Origin: Multivorans sp965232105
GTDB taxonomy: Bacteria > Acidobacteriota > Thermoanaerobaculia > Multivoradales > Multivoraceae
Direction of reading: 5' to 3'
DNA length: 64,000 bases
NCBI GenBank assembly: GCA_965232105.1
Contig: OZ246956.1
Location: forward strand, 4,278,001-4,342,000
Numbering within the stretch: position 1 is the first letter of the stretch; every line of letters starts with the position of its first letter. Position numbers and translations under genes: made by a program. A model generated the notes under the pieces. It worked only from the letters and a program-made list of their open reading frames with translations, did no database searches and was not told the origin of the DNA. Below are positions 10,811-18,415 of the stretch, one piece after another.

Positions 10811-12073
10811 CTACCGGACGTCCAGCCCTTCGAGGCCCTTTATGGCACCCAGCAGCAGGAGCACGGTTCCGAGGGCGAGCGCCCCCACCGACAACCGCGA
10901 TTCACGGAGCGACTCGATCACCGACACCGGCCGGTAGGCCGGCTCCGGCAAGCCCTCGATGTTCAGTGGCTCGTCGGGTCGAACCCACAATTCCCGATCC
11001 GGATGACGAGCCAGCTTCTCGGCCTGCCAAGCCATGAACGTGCGCTCGACCTCATCCACGATCTCCAGGTAGCGCTGGTGGTCGGCGGCGGACGTCGTGG
11101 CCAGGGTCTGACCGGCATGGAGGAAGGCGGTGACTGGCATCAGCGCCGCCAACGCCCGGTACCGCCGAAACTCCCGGGAGTGAACATTGCGACGCGCGAG
11201 CATACGATTTCGATCCGCCGTGTTCTCCCGAGCTCCTTGAACACGGCTGGCCGCCGCTCCATACGGATCGGATACCGGAGGCGCCAACTGCGCTGCACTC
11301 CAACCGGCCCCAGCCGGGTAGAGAACCGCCGCGATCACCCATGCCAGGATGCCAAGCACGAGGGCGGTATCGGACTCTCGACAGACCACCGAGAGGACAA
11401 GCGAGAGCGAGATCCAGAAGCACCCGTAGAGAACCACGAGTGGGAAGAACAACACGAGCCGCAGCCACTCAGCCCCTTCGAGCGCCGGCCCCCCAAGAGC
11501 CGCCCACGCGGCAAAACCGAGCAGGAGAAGCGCGGACGGCAGGGCTACCATCAGCACCGCGCCCAGGAATTCGCCCAGCAAGAGACTGGAGCGCGGCAGG
11601 CCCCTCGCCAATTGCTGCTTCAACGTGCCCTGCCGTCGCTCGCCGTTGATCACGCCGTGAGTAAAGAACACCGAAGTGCATCCGACGACCAAGGCCAGTA
11701 CCCAGGAAAGATCGACGTTCGCCCTGTAGGCGTTCTGGGTCACGGGCTGATCCCGTCGGGACAACGCCACAGCGCCGTACCGACCCGGAATCGCCGCGCT
11801 CGAGCCCAACCGCTCCCCAACGCCGCGATTCAGAAGACTCAGGGGAGTCGGCGGGCGGTCAAGACCGATCTCCAAGGTTCGGTAGTTCCTGGCCCGTTCC
11901 GACCGGACTTGATGGTCCAAGCGGCTGGCCTCGTACAGACTGGAGCGCTCCTGGAAGCCGACCCACGAGACGCTGACTGCCGCGAAGGCCAGAACTCCAC
12001 CAACGCTCCAAGTCGCGAGGAACCAACCGTTCCGCAGGCTCAGCCGGCAACGCTTGAGGACAACCGCCAACAT
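10811..12073 (-). CDS. ABC-2 type permease, first of a pair (DUF3526-like)
   Basis: A 420-aa membrane protein built like its downstream neighbour: N-terminal helix (FLATWSVGGVLAFAAVSVSWVGF), extracytoplasmic stretch, central helices starting at WVLALVVGCTSVFFTHGVINGERRQGTLKQQLARG (the ABC-2 cytoplasmic coupling element), a soluble domain, and a last helix (LSVGALALGTVLLLLGAIKG). Two related but non-identical half-transporters with one ATPase imply a heterodimeric exporter. The gene begins 127 bp after the Cys-rich peptide gene, with no obvious terminator between them. Substrate unknown. Confidence 0.82.
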   Translation of the reverse strand: MLAVVLKRCRLSLRNGWFLATWSVGGVLAFAAVSVSWVGFQERSSLYEASRLDHQVRSERARNYRTLEIGLDRPPTPLSLLNRGVGERLGSSAAIPGRYGAVALSRRDQPVTQNAYRANVDLSWVLALVVGCTSVFFTHGVINGERRQGTLKQQLARGLPRSSLLLGEFLGAVLMVALPSALLLLGFAAWAALGGPALEGAEWLRLVLFFPLVVLYGCFWISLSLVLSVVCRESDTALVLGILAWVIAAVLYPAGAGWSAAQLAPPVSDPYGAAASRVQGARENTADRNRMLARRNVHSREFRRYRALAALMPVTAFLHAGQTLATTSAADHQRYLEIVDEVERTFMAWQAEKLARHPDRELWVRPDEPLNIEGLPEPAYRPVSVIESLRESRLSVGALALGTVLLLLGAIKGLEGLDVR

Positions 12074-12200
12074 AGAACTCCTGCACGGCTTAGCCGGCGC
12101 ACAAACGCGAACTCACTCGCGACACCGTACTGGTCGCCGGCCGTGGCCGGGAACCGGCGGGAGTGCTCACCCGCAACTCGACTGGAAATCAGCGAATTCG

Positions 12201-12371
12201 CTACTTGCTGCAGTCCCATGCGAAGCACATGCCGAAGCCCGCGAAGCAGCACATCCCATCGCCACCGCAGATCTCGTCGCCACTGCTACACCACCCTGCG
12301 TCGGCCGGAAGCACACTCAGAGACACAGTCGTCAGAACGGCAGCCACGAACAAAGTCAGCTTCTTCTTCAT
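12201..12371 (-). CDS. Small secreted cysteine-rich peptide precursor with knottin-like spacing
   Basis: A 56-aa precursor. The ATG at 12371 has a good ribosome site (AGGGAGGAAG) and starts a classical Sec signal peptide (MKKKLTLFVAAVLTTVSLSV, then LPADA); cleavage after ADA would leave about 31 residues. The mature part contains six cysteines spaced C-x6-C-x5-CC-x6-C-x4-C, with Gly, Trp and Phe between them. The C-C-CC-C-C order is the framework of inhibitor cystine knots (knottins) and conotoxin-like peptides, which form three disulfides. I recognise no named bacterial family. It lies between a propeller lipoprotein and an ABC-2 permease and downstream of a membrane thiol-disulfide-type protein. 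That the disulfides form is inferred. Confidence 0.82.
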   Translation of the reverse strand: MKKKLTLFVAAVLTTVSLSVLPADAGWCSSGDEICGGDGMCCFAGFGMCFAWDCSK

Positions 12372-12418
12372 CTTTCTTCCTCCCTGTGATGATGCTCGCA
12401 CTCCAGTCGGACGAGCCG

Positions 12419-13639
12419 TCAATTCTCCCGAACGAACAATCCGTCCGGCACACTCGCCAAGTAGAGCTTGGAATGGCTTGTCAGCCAGATCACACCGCCC
12501 TCAGCCGAGATACTCCAAAGAGCCTCGCTTTCTTCGCCCGAAGGACTGAGCACCGCCACCTGGTCGCCGACAGCAGAAAGGACGTGGATCTCCTTTCCTC
12601 CGACGAGGCAGAACAGGAGACCGCTCTCCGTGTCCACGTCAACTCCCTGAACGATCTGAAGCGCGTTCACGCCATCCGTGTCCAGGTTGGAGCTCATGTA
12701 CGGAGTCCAGGATTCCCGGTCCTGCATGGCCACATCCACGAGCTCATCGACGAAGGCGCTACGCAGCCGGGTCTCGAACTCAAGGTCGCCGGCGGCGGAG
12801 TACCGCCGGACGATCGGCGCTGCAGTAAACGCAAGGACCAAGGCATCATCTTTCGTTGCCTGAGACGTCACTACGCGATTGAGCCGGATGGCAAAGCGCC
12901 GATCACGGCACAGGCTGTGTTCTGCGCATTCCGCGAACACTTCGTTCGGAACGAGCAACTCGCCGATCAACGCCTCCGGTTCGCCCTCCGCCGAGTACCG
13001 GGTCATGACCGCTCCCTGCCGAGGTTGGTTGAGGTAGATGCGGTCCCGGGAATCCACCATGATGGCGGAACTCATGAACAGTTCGTACTCCTCCGGCGAA
13101 GTCCCCTGGTGGATCACATCGAGGAATCCCCCGTCCGGCGAGAAACTGTGGACAGACATCCGAACGACCCCGGGGGCCAGGATGTAGACCGATCCGGAAC
13201 CACCGAGGGCGTAGTCCAGCGGAAAGCGCAGCTCGCCGGGCCCCTGACCTGCCTGGCCGAACTGAAGCAGTACCTCACCCGACCCGCCCAACTCCAACAG
13301 GCGGTGGTTGAAGCGGTCGAGAACGAAAATCCTGTCTCGATCCGGACCGAAACGCCAAGCGCCGTCGAGGGCCAACTCCGCGAACATATGCGTCGCGTCG
13401 TAGGTAGCCTGCAGGATCTCGCCGACCGGAGCAGCCGCAGCCATCGCTGCCTTTGGCCCCCCGGTGGCGACCTCGTCGCCGACAGCTCCGTTCTCCTCGT
13501 AGACGGCCGCATCGGGGCTGGCGCAACTCAACGCAAGGACGCCGCCAGCGACCATGCCGAGCAACGCTGTCACACTAGCGGCCAAGGAACTGCCCCGCTG
13601 CCCGCTCCAGCCTCGAAACTGCCAAGGCCCGGCGATCAT
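12419..13639 (-). CDS. 6-bladed beta-propeller (NHL-like) lipoprotein
   Basis: About 406 aa. The N-terminus contains a hydrophobic stretch ending in the lipobox VLALSC, so the mature protein should be a lipoprotein. Repeats such as FVLDRFNHRLLELGGSGEVLLQFGQAGQGPGEL are typical of NHL/6-bladed propellers of the kind found in Bacteroidetes beside small secreted peptides. The start is uncertain. ATG at 13639 gives a charged N-region but overlaps the preceding gene by 65 bp; a GTG at 13573, just after that gene's stop, gives a shorter signal without positive charge. Function is unknown. Its place next to the Cys-rich peptide suggests a binding or sensing role (inference). Confidence 0.78.
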   Translation of the reverse strand: MIAGPWQFRGWSGQRGSSLAASVTALLGMVAGGVLALSCASPDAAVYEENGAVGDEVATGGPKAAMAAAAPVGEILQATYDATHMFAELALDGAWRFGPDRDRIFVLDRFNHRLLELGGSGEVLLQFGQAGQGPGELRFPLDYALGGSGSVYILAPGVVRMSVHSFSPDGGFLDVIHQGTSPEEYELFMSSAIMVDSRDRIYLNQPRQGAVMTRYSAEGEPEALIGELLVPNEVFAECAEHSLCRDRRFAIRLNRVVTSQATKDDALVLAFTAAPIVRRYSAAGDLEFETRLRSAFVDELVDVAMQDRESWTPYMSSNLDTDGVNALQIVQGVDVDTESGLLFCLVGGKEIHVLSAVGDQVAVLSPSGEESEALWSISAEGGVIWLTSHSKLYLASVPDGLFVREN

Positions 13640-14666
13640 GTCCCATCGTGAGAACGAGAGCCTCGGGGATGTCGCTCTGACGCTTCGTGAAGTACTCGTC
13701 CTCAAGCCCTGCCAGGACGCTCGTTGCCCGATAGGCTCTCAAGCGCTCCAGACCCCTGGCTTGCAGCGCCGAGAGCAGGTCGGAGGTAGGAAACCCGGCA
13801 GTGACCAGAAGCTCCACAGGACACTCGGCCTCGCTCGCCTGACACTTGCTGCGGTAGAGCGCGGCCACTTCGTCATAGGCCTCGTCGGGCCCACAGGCGG
13901 CACAGAGGGCAGCCGCGAAAGCCACGACCGTGGCACCCGCAGCAGGGGAGTACGTGACAGCTTCGCTGCCCGCTCCATCCCTTACATTGACGACCTTGTA
14001 CTCCGGCAAAAGCGCACCCGGCCCCAGCAGGGCCAGCGGTGACGCCGAGTACTGGATCTCGCCGAGCAGGTGCTTCTCAACATGCTGGCGCAGTTCATCC
14101 CTGGTCAGCAGACCTTGGGAGGAGAACGCCAACCGTTCGCTGGGCTCGACCAGAAAGCTGTGCTCCGTATGCTGCGCCAGCCCCAGAGCACGGCGCAGAT
14201 CGCCCTCCGAGTCGTACACGACGGGAAACTCGACATCGCGGCCCAGATCCTCCGCCACAGCCCTGCCCAGATGTTCCGGAGCGAGAATCAGCGCTACGCG
14301 AAGACCGGCGCCGTGATCCCGGTAGCGGTCAAGCAGGATCTGGAGATAGCGTACGAGACGAGCATCCGGTTCTCCGTGAGCGTAGAGAAGGACGCCGAAA
14401 TGGCCTCTGAAGAACTCGCTGTCAACGGCACCCACATCACCCGTCGCAGTCCCGTTCCACGGCGGCATCGGATCGTCGTAGGCCGGAACCACTGGCAGTG
14501 GAGACGGCGAGAAACGCCACGCCAGGTAGACGACGTTGACGAGTACAACTACAGCCGCCAGCCTTGTCACCCACGAGCCCGTCCAAGCGACGCCGCGCAC
14601 TCTGACGCCGTCATTCTCGGAAGGTGCCGGGCGAGCGGTCGCCGCCGAGTGCCGCTTCAAGTTCAC
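13575..14666 (-). CDS. Membrane-anchored protein with two thioredoxin-like domains and a CAAC motif
   Basis: A 363-aa protein with one N-terminal transmembrane helix (LAAVVVLVNVVYLAW, residues ~36-50) and a periplasmic part. Residues ~80-200 resemble an AhpC/TSA-type thioredoxin fold without redox cysteines (LRVALILAPEHLGRAV, FPVVYDSEGDLRRAL). The second half has a TVVAFAAALCAACGPDEAY segment, placing a CxxC pair (Cys-Ala-Ala-Cys) where thioredoxins have their active site, followed by two more cysteines. This fits a periplasmic thiol-disulfide oxidoreductase or reductant carrier. As the first gene of the operon holding the six-Cys peptide, it is a reasonable candidate for oxidising or isomerising it (inference). 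Confidence 0.72.
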   Translation of the reverse strand: MNLKRHSAATARPAPSENDGVRVRGVAWTGSWVTRLAAVVVLVNVVYLAWRFSPSPLPVVPAYDDPMPPWNGTATGDVGAVDSEFFRGHFGVLLYAHGEPDARLVRYLQILLDRYRDHGAGLRVALILAPEHLGRAVAEDLGRDVEFPVVYDSEGDLRRALGLAQHTEHSFLVEPSERLAFSSQGLLTRDELRQHVEKHLLGEIQYSASPLALLGPGALLPEYKVVNVRDGAGSEAVTYSPAAGATVVAFAAALCAACGPDEAYDEVAALYRSKCQASEAECPVELLVTAGFPTSDLLSALQARGLERLRAYRATSVLAGLEDEYFTKRQSDIPEALVLTMGHDRRALAVSRLERAAGQFLGR

Positions 14667-14705
14667 TACGACTTAGCTTTCGTGCTCGGAGCAGGCTGGC
14701 GCAAT

Positions 14706-14744
14706 ACCCATCCGGGCCTACCCATCCGGGCCTACCCAAACGGG
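14706..14744. repeat. 14-bp tandem repeat (2.8 copies) upstream of the thioredoxin-like/peptide operon
   Basis: ACCCATCCGGGCCT occurs at 14706-14719 and again at 14720-14733, followed by the partial copy ACCCAAACGGG (14734-14744). The array lies 40 bp upstream of the start of the operon that reads leftwards from 14666 and directly after the end of the LuxR-type gene. It could be a set of regulator sites. Confidence 0.6.
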
Positions 14745-14813
14745 TACGTTGACGGCTCTCACAGGCTGCGGGGACGCGTCGTCGACTAGGGCGGGGCGCG
14801 CCCGGACACCGGG

Positions 14814-15461
14814 TCAGTCCAGAGCTTCGTCCTGGGGCACGGGCAGCCGCGACACAGAGAGAGCGAGCCGCACCAAGTCGGCCTGCCTGGAGCACCAGGT
14901 CTTGGCCAGTGCCTGCTTGACGAGTCGACGAACGGACTCCTCGCTCCGGTTCCGCGCCGTCGCGATGTCGCACACCGTCATGCCTTCGGCCAAGGCCGCG
15001 ACCACGCTGCCTTCCGCAGGCGTTAGACAAAGCGATCGGGCAACACGGATCGCATTCACCGGCCCGCGGACCCACGGATCGACGACCGCAACCAAGGCCG
15101 CAATCCCCGCGCAGCCCCGCAGCCGGTCGGCAAGGGACCTCATGTAGACGGTGAGAGGACGCTGATCGGGCCAGCCACCCACCGTCGTGGACGGCCATGC
15201 CTGCGGCTTCGCCGTGCGGTCGAGAGCCGCGTCTAGTAGGCGGTCGAGGCTGGCCGCGTCCTGCGGGCGGTGGGCACAGAGTCGCCCCCGTCGCACACGC
15301 AAGCCGCCTGCTGCCGAGAGCACGTCCCGGCCCCGCTGATTCGTCTCGACGACGGCACCGATCGAATCAAGCAGGAGGAGTCCAACCAGGGACTCATCGA
15401 CCAGGGCGCCGGCCAATCCGGCAAGGTGGCCATCGCCCGCCGACGACGCTTGCAACGTCAT
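14814..15461 (-). CDS. LuxR-type helix-turn-helix transcriptional regulator with N-terminal PAS-like region
   Basis: A 215-aa regulator. The C-terminal 60 residues form a LuxR/GerE HTH (LTPAEGSVVAALAEGMTVCDIA followed by RSEESVRRLVKQALAKTWCSRQADLVRLAL). The N-terminal half (LVGLLLLDSIGAVVETNQRGRDVLSAAGGL) looks like a degenerate PAS sensor domain. The start at 15461 is fixed by a 4-bp ATGA overlap with the upstream M56 gene, although the frame stays open further upstream. Its co-translation with BlaI and M56 is unusual: it implies that a proteolytic signal releases BlaI and so raises LuxR-type regulator levels. The tandem repeat just downstream and the peptide operon are natural candidate targets (inference). 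Confidence 0.85.
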   Translation of the reverse strand: MTLQASSAGDGHLAGLAGALVDESLVGLLLLDSIGAVVETNQRGRDVLSAAGGLRVRRGRLCAHRPQDAASLDRLLDAALDRTAKPQAWPSTTVGGWPDQRPLTVYMRSLADRLRGCAGIAALVAVVDPWVRGPVNAIRVARSLCLTPAEGSVVAALAEGMTVCDIATARNRSEESVRRLVKQALAKTWCSRQADLVRLALSVSRLPVPQDEALD

Positions 15462-17011
15462 TGCGCAACCAGCCGGAGAAGAGCTTCCCGCTCGTCCCTC
15501 ACGGACCGTTCGAGCTGCCTTCTCCGCTCCTCGATGCCGCCTTCGCCAAGGGCCGACGGCTGGCTTTGCACCCGCCAGGGCGGATTCACGCCGCCGTGGT
15601 TCAGGTAGGCGCCGATCACCGTGAACACGAGGTTCTGCCATTCGCGAGCCGTCGCGTCGAAGGGCCGTTCGCGCCCGTCGATGCTCCAGGCGTGTTCAGG
15701 CCCGCCGGTACCGCCCTTCACGACCAGCCGATGCCGGCGTTCGCCCACGGATTCCAAAACGAGCCAGCCGTCCTCACCCACTTCCAGTACACCGCCGTTG
15801 TCCTCCCGCAAGACGATGTCTCCCGCGAGGCCGATGCAGAGAAGAAGCCCGTCGGGATCGCCCTTGAAGTGAAAGTCGGAGCGCCGACCATCGATCTGGT
15901 CGACCTGGCAGTCCCGCACCGCTGGAGGTACGGGCGAAGGGCCGTTCCCCTCCGCCTCCATCGGCGTCAGACTGGCCATCGAGACCGAGATCACGCCGAC
16001 TCCAAGGACGAGCGAGCACTGCAGGCCGGCGAAACCTCGGCGGTACAGCGGTCGAGCCGCGACAATGGAGCGGATCCTCCCTTCCAGCTTGGAGCGATGG
16101 AGGATGGCCAGCGCAGCCACAGCCGGCTGCCGCCCCAGCCCTTCGGCAAGTTCCAGCAGATGCCGGGCGTAGTCCGAAGGCCGCGTGCCCGCCGCGAGCA
16201 CCGCCTCGTCGCAGGCTTCCTCGCAGCTGTCGGCAGCGAGCCGCGACGCCAGCCAGCTCAAGGGGTGAAACCAGTAGAGCGCCAGGACCGCGCGGCACGC
16301 GATCACCCGGAGCGGGTCGTGCCGGCGTACATGGACCAATTCGTGCGTGAGCACGACCCCGCGGCGCTCAGCCGACCAGTTCGCCGCCGCCGCGGGCAGC
16401 AGGATGACGGGGCGCCTAAACCCGCCGGCCATTGGCGTGCATACATCCGGACCGATCAGCAGCCGGACGTCCTCGCGAACGCTCAACTTCCGGCACAGCA
16501 ACTCCAGATCGCCGAGCCAGAGCGGATCCTGGACCGGGCGCGCAGCCGCCACGAGCCGCCGGAAGCGGCCAACGCCCACGATCGTCGCCCGGAACGCCGC
16601 GGCGCAACCCGCAGCCCACACCAACAGGACCAAGATAGCGAGGCGCCCACCGACCCAGACGGTCTCGTTGGCCCCTTGCCGCCCAGATGCCAGCGGCGGC
16701 ACGCGTGGCAAAGCGGCCTCCGGGCTCGGCTCCTCCTCAAGCTGCTGCAATGCCGCGACCGTCTCGCCCGTGAAGAGTGCCTCGGCCGGCACTGCTGGCA
16801 GCAAAGGAAGCTCCCACGAAGGCCCGACCCAGGTCAGGACCGGTAGGGCGAGCAGCAGCACGAACGCCGTCGTCCACAGATGATGACGGGTCTCCGCAGC
16901 GCGGTGCCGCGCGAGCCACGCCAAGCCGAGTGCCAAACAAAACACGACGGTGGCCCGAACCGCAAGCGCGAGTCCACTCGATATCCAGAAGCCCTCCGGA
17001 ACGCCGTTCAT
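15458..17011 (-). CDS. M56-family (BlaR1/MecR1-like) membrane metallopeptidase sensor
   Basis: A 517-aa protein with N-terminal membrane helices (VRATVVFCLALGLAWLA, LWTTAFVLLLALPVLTWVG), another helix near residue 130, and the zinc site HELVH in GVVLTHELVHVRRHDPLRVIA, followed by the ACDEAVL segment that supplies the distal ligand. A helix near residue 340 leads into a periplasmic C-terminal region (~170 residues) that is not a penicillin-binding domain and ends in a charged helix. In the family, signal perception activates the peptidase, leading to BlaI cleavage. It overlaps both neighbours by 4 bp (blaI upstream, luxR downstream), forming one transcription unit. Confidence 0.9.
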   Translation of the reverse strand: MNGVPEGFWISSGLALAVRATVVFCLALGLAWLARHRAAETRHHLWTTAFVLLLALPVLTWVGPSWELPLLPAVPAEALFTGETVAALQQLEEEPSPEAALPRVPPLASGRQGANETVWVGGRLAILVLLVWAAGCAAAFRATIVGVGRFRRLVAAARPVQDPLWLGDLELLCRKLSVREDVRLLIGPDVCTPMAGGFRRPVILLPAAAANWSAERRGVVLTHELVHVRRHDPLRVIACRAVLALYWFHPLSWLASRLAADSCEEACDEAVLAAGTRPSDYARHLLELAEGLGRQPAVAALAILHRSKLEGRIRSIVAARPLYRRGFAGLQCSLVLGVGVISVSMASLTPMEAEGNGPSPVPPAVRDCQVDQIDGRRSDFHFKGDPDGLLLCIGLAGDIVLREDNGGVLEVGEDGWLVLESVGERRHRLVVKGGTGGPEHAWSIDGRERPFDATAREWQNLVFTVIGAYLNHGGVNPPWRVQSQPSALGEGGIEERRRQLERSVRDEREALLRLVAQ

Positions 17012-17427
17012 CGCCCCTCCTCCGCCGCCCGGTCGATCAGGGCCTGGATGCGCGCCTTGTCTTCTCCACTCAGGTTCCCGTGCTCAAGTTCGAGCAGCGT
17101 GGACACGGCGCCCTCGACCGACCCGCCGAAGAACGTCCTCACGACGTGCTGCAAAGCCGAACGCCGCGCCACGGAGGCCGACACGGTGGAGGAGTAGATG
17201 TAACGCGTTCCGTCCGATTCGGTTTTCAGTTCACCCTTCTCCACCAGAATCCGCAACGTCGAGCGCACGGCCGAGTAGCTGGGCGCGTCGGCCATGCGCG
17301 CGCGTATCTGCGCCGCCGGAGCGCGTTGAAGCTCGTGGACGATGTCCATGACTTCTCGCTCCCTCCGACTGAGCCGCGGCGGGTCACTCGCCGCCGTCGC
17401 GGCTCCCGTTTCACCATCCAGTTTCAT
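17008..17427 (-). CDS. BlaI/MecI/CopY-family repressor
   Basis: A 139-aa winged-helix repressor: LSRREREVMDIVHELQRAPAAQIRARM and SYSAVRSTLRILVEKGEL form the DNA-binding part, TRYIYSSTVS the wing and boundary, and the C-terminal helices (LQHVVRTFFGGSVEGAVSTLLE) the dimerisation region that M56-dependent proteolysis removes. ATG at 17427; the ten bases ATGAAACTGG are duplicated just upstream, but that earlier ATG leads straight into a stop. It is the first gene of the BlaI-M56-LuxR unit, so it probably represses its own promoter. Confidence 0.92.
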   Translation of the reverse strand: MKLDGETGAATAASDPPRLSRREREVMDIVHELQRAPAAQIRARMADAPSYSAVRSTLRILVEKGELKTESDGTRYIYSSTVSASVARRSALQHVVRTFFGGSVEGAVSTLLELEHGNLSGEDKARIQALIDRAAEEGR

Positions 17428-17455
17428 CCCAGTTTCATCGCTTCGGTCATGCGAT

Positions 17456-17485
17456 CAGCATAGACGATCGGTGCTGAAATATCAA
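17456..17485 (-). promoter_or_regulatory. Promoter and candidate BlaI operator of the blaI-M56-luxR unit
   Basis: On the minus strand TTGATA (17480-17485) and TATGCT (17457-17462) are separated by 17 bp, a good sigma-70-like promoter 30 bp ahead of the repressor start. The inverted repeat CAGCA-N11-TGCTG (17456-17476) covers the -10 element and most of the spacer, where a BlaI-type dimer would block transcription. The promoter is well supported; the operator is a guess from symmetry. Confidence 0.6.
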
Positions 17486-17607
17486 CACGCGCCGGAAGGC
17501 CGCCTCTCGCCGCGAGGCCGCGGGGAAGGGCCTGCGCCGCCGGCACGCCACGAGTTCTCGCATCGCGCCGGGAGCCGCCCGTTTCTGCGAGGTCTCAAGT
17601 GCCGGAA

Positions 17608-17838
17608 TCAGCGTCGAGAACGAGCAGACGTCGGCTCGCTTTCGCCCAACAGGGCCGCGATCACATCGTCCACCGGCACGGCCCCCGCCTCGCCGCGAAA
17701 TCCGGCCAACCGACGGTACGCCTCAGCCGCGCCGCGGTGGAAGCCTTCCGGGAGGCCGGCCGCCGCCAACGTGTCGGCGATCTCACCCATCTCGCCGGCA
17801 AAACGCCATGCCTTCGGAGCGGTCGCCGAGGCAGATCG
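17608..17838 (-). pseudogene. Duplicated C-terminal fragment of the DUF1932-type dehydrogenase gene
   Basis: The minus strand encodes SASATAPKAWRFAGEM, then GEIADTLAAAGLPEGFHRGA and AEAYRRLAGFRGE, which repeat the C-terminus of the intact dehydrogenase at 22281-23141. About 130 bp (17699-17831 against 22363-22495) differ at only about two visible positions. The remaining ~25 codons still align in frame but have diverged (PVDDVIAALLG versus SVEEVVAALLG), and the fragment ends in its own stop. The N-terminal three quarters are absent, so it cannot encode the enzyme. The rest of the gene-poor interval 17486-17970 holds nothing else I can identify. Confidence 0.85.
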
Positions 17839-17970
17839 CCGACGACGCCGGCACCGAGAGTTCGGTCACCGTCCACGACGCGCTGAAGGACCCGGCTCGA
17901 CCGCTACAACGAGGCCACCGGACAGGCTGGAGCACCTGCCGCGGCTCGGCTGGCGCCATCACTTTCCGCC

Positions 17971-18405
17971 TCAGGGCGGCAGGTCACTTCGAGCATCCGT
18001 CAGAGCCAAATCGGCGCAGCGCAACGCAGCTTCGTTCCTTGCTGCCAAGCCTGCGGGCGGACCGGCAGGAACCACGACCACAGAGCGACTCCGTCTTTCC
18101 CGTCGGAAGCCGAGTTCGACAGGAATCCCCTCCCTGACCTTGCTCCCCACGCTAGCCAGCGCCTCGCGATGTGACGCGAATCTCACTTCGGCACCCGCAA
18201 CCCTCGTGAGGACATCAGACTCTCTGATGCCGGCTGCTTCAGCAGGGCTGCCCTGTACGACGTACGCGATGGCAAGCAGCCCCGATCTCAAGTCGACCTC
18301 GAATCCGACTCCCAGGTAGCCGGGCTTCTCGGATGCTCCGACAGCCTGTGCTCCACCAAGGCAAAGACCAAGAACCACCACAAGACGGATCGTCGATTTC
18401 TGCAT
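17971..18405 (-). CDS. Small secreted PDZ-domain protein
   Basis: A 144-aa protein with a signal peptide (MQKSTIRLVVVLGLCLGGAQ AVGA) followed by a single PDZ domain: YLGVGFEVD as the carboxylate-binding loop, then VVQGSPAEAAGIRESDVLTRVAGAEV, the usual PDZ core. There is no protease domain. A free PDZ module in the periplasm normally binds C-terminal tails of other proteins. It lies 10 bp after the 741-aa secreted protein gene and is probably co-transcribed with it and with the 8-Cys peptide gene. The binding partner is unknown. Confidence 0.8.
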   Translation of the reverse strand: MQKSTIRLVVVLGLCLGGAQAVGASEKPGYLGVGFEVDLRSGLLAIAYVVQGSPAEAAGIRESDVLTRVAGAEVRFASHREALASVGSKVREGIPVELGFRRERRSRSVVVVPAGPPAGLAARNEAALRCADLALTDARSDLPP

Positions 18406-18415
18406 CTGGAATCTC

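Noticed and set aside
10505..13651. A 1,048-codon open frame on the plus strand across the permeases, peptide and propeller genes
   Set aside because: It lies opposite a chain of well-supported minus-strand genes, has no recognisable domains and an Arg/Gln/His-rich composition typical of GC-rich antisense frames.
17842..17970. Short plus-strand peptide-like segment (LDRYNEATGQ) in the gap before the PDZ gene
   Set aside because: Only a few residues look protein-like, and there is no start, ribosome site or recognisable family. It may be debris of another gene, but I cannot support it.
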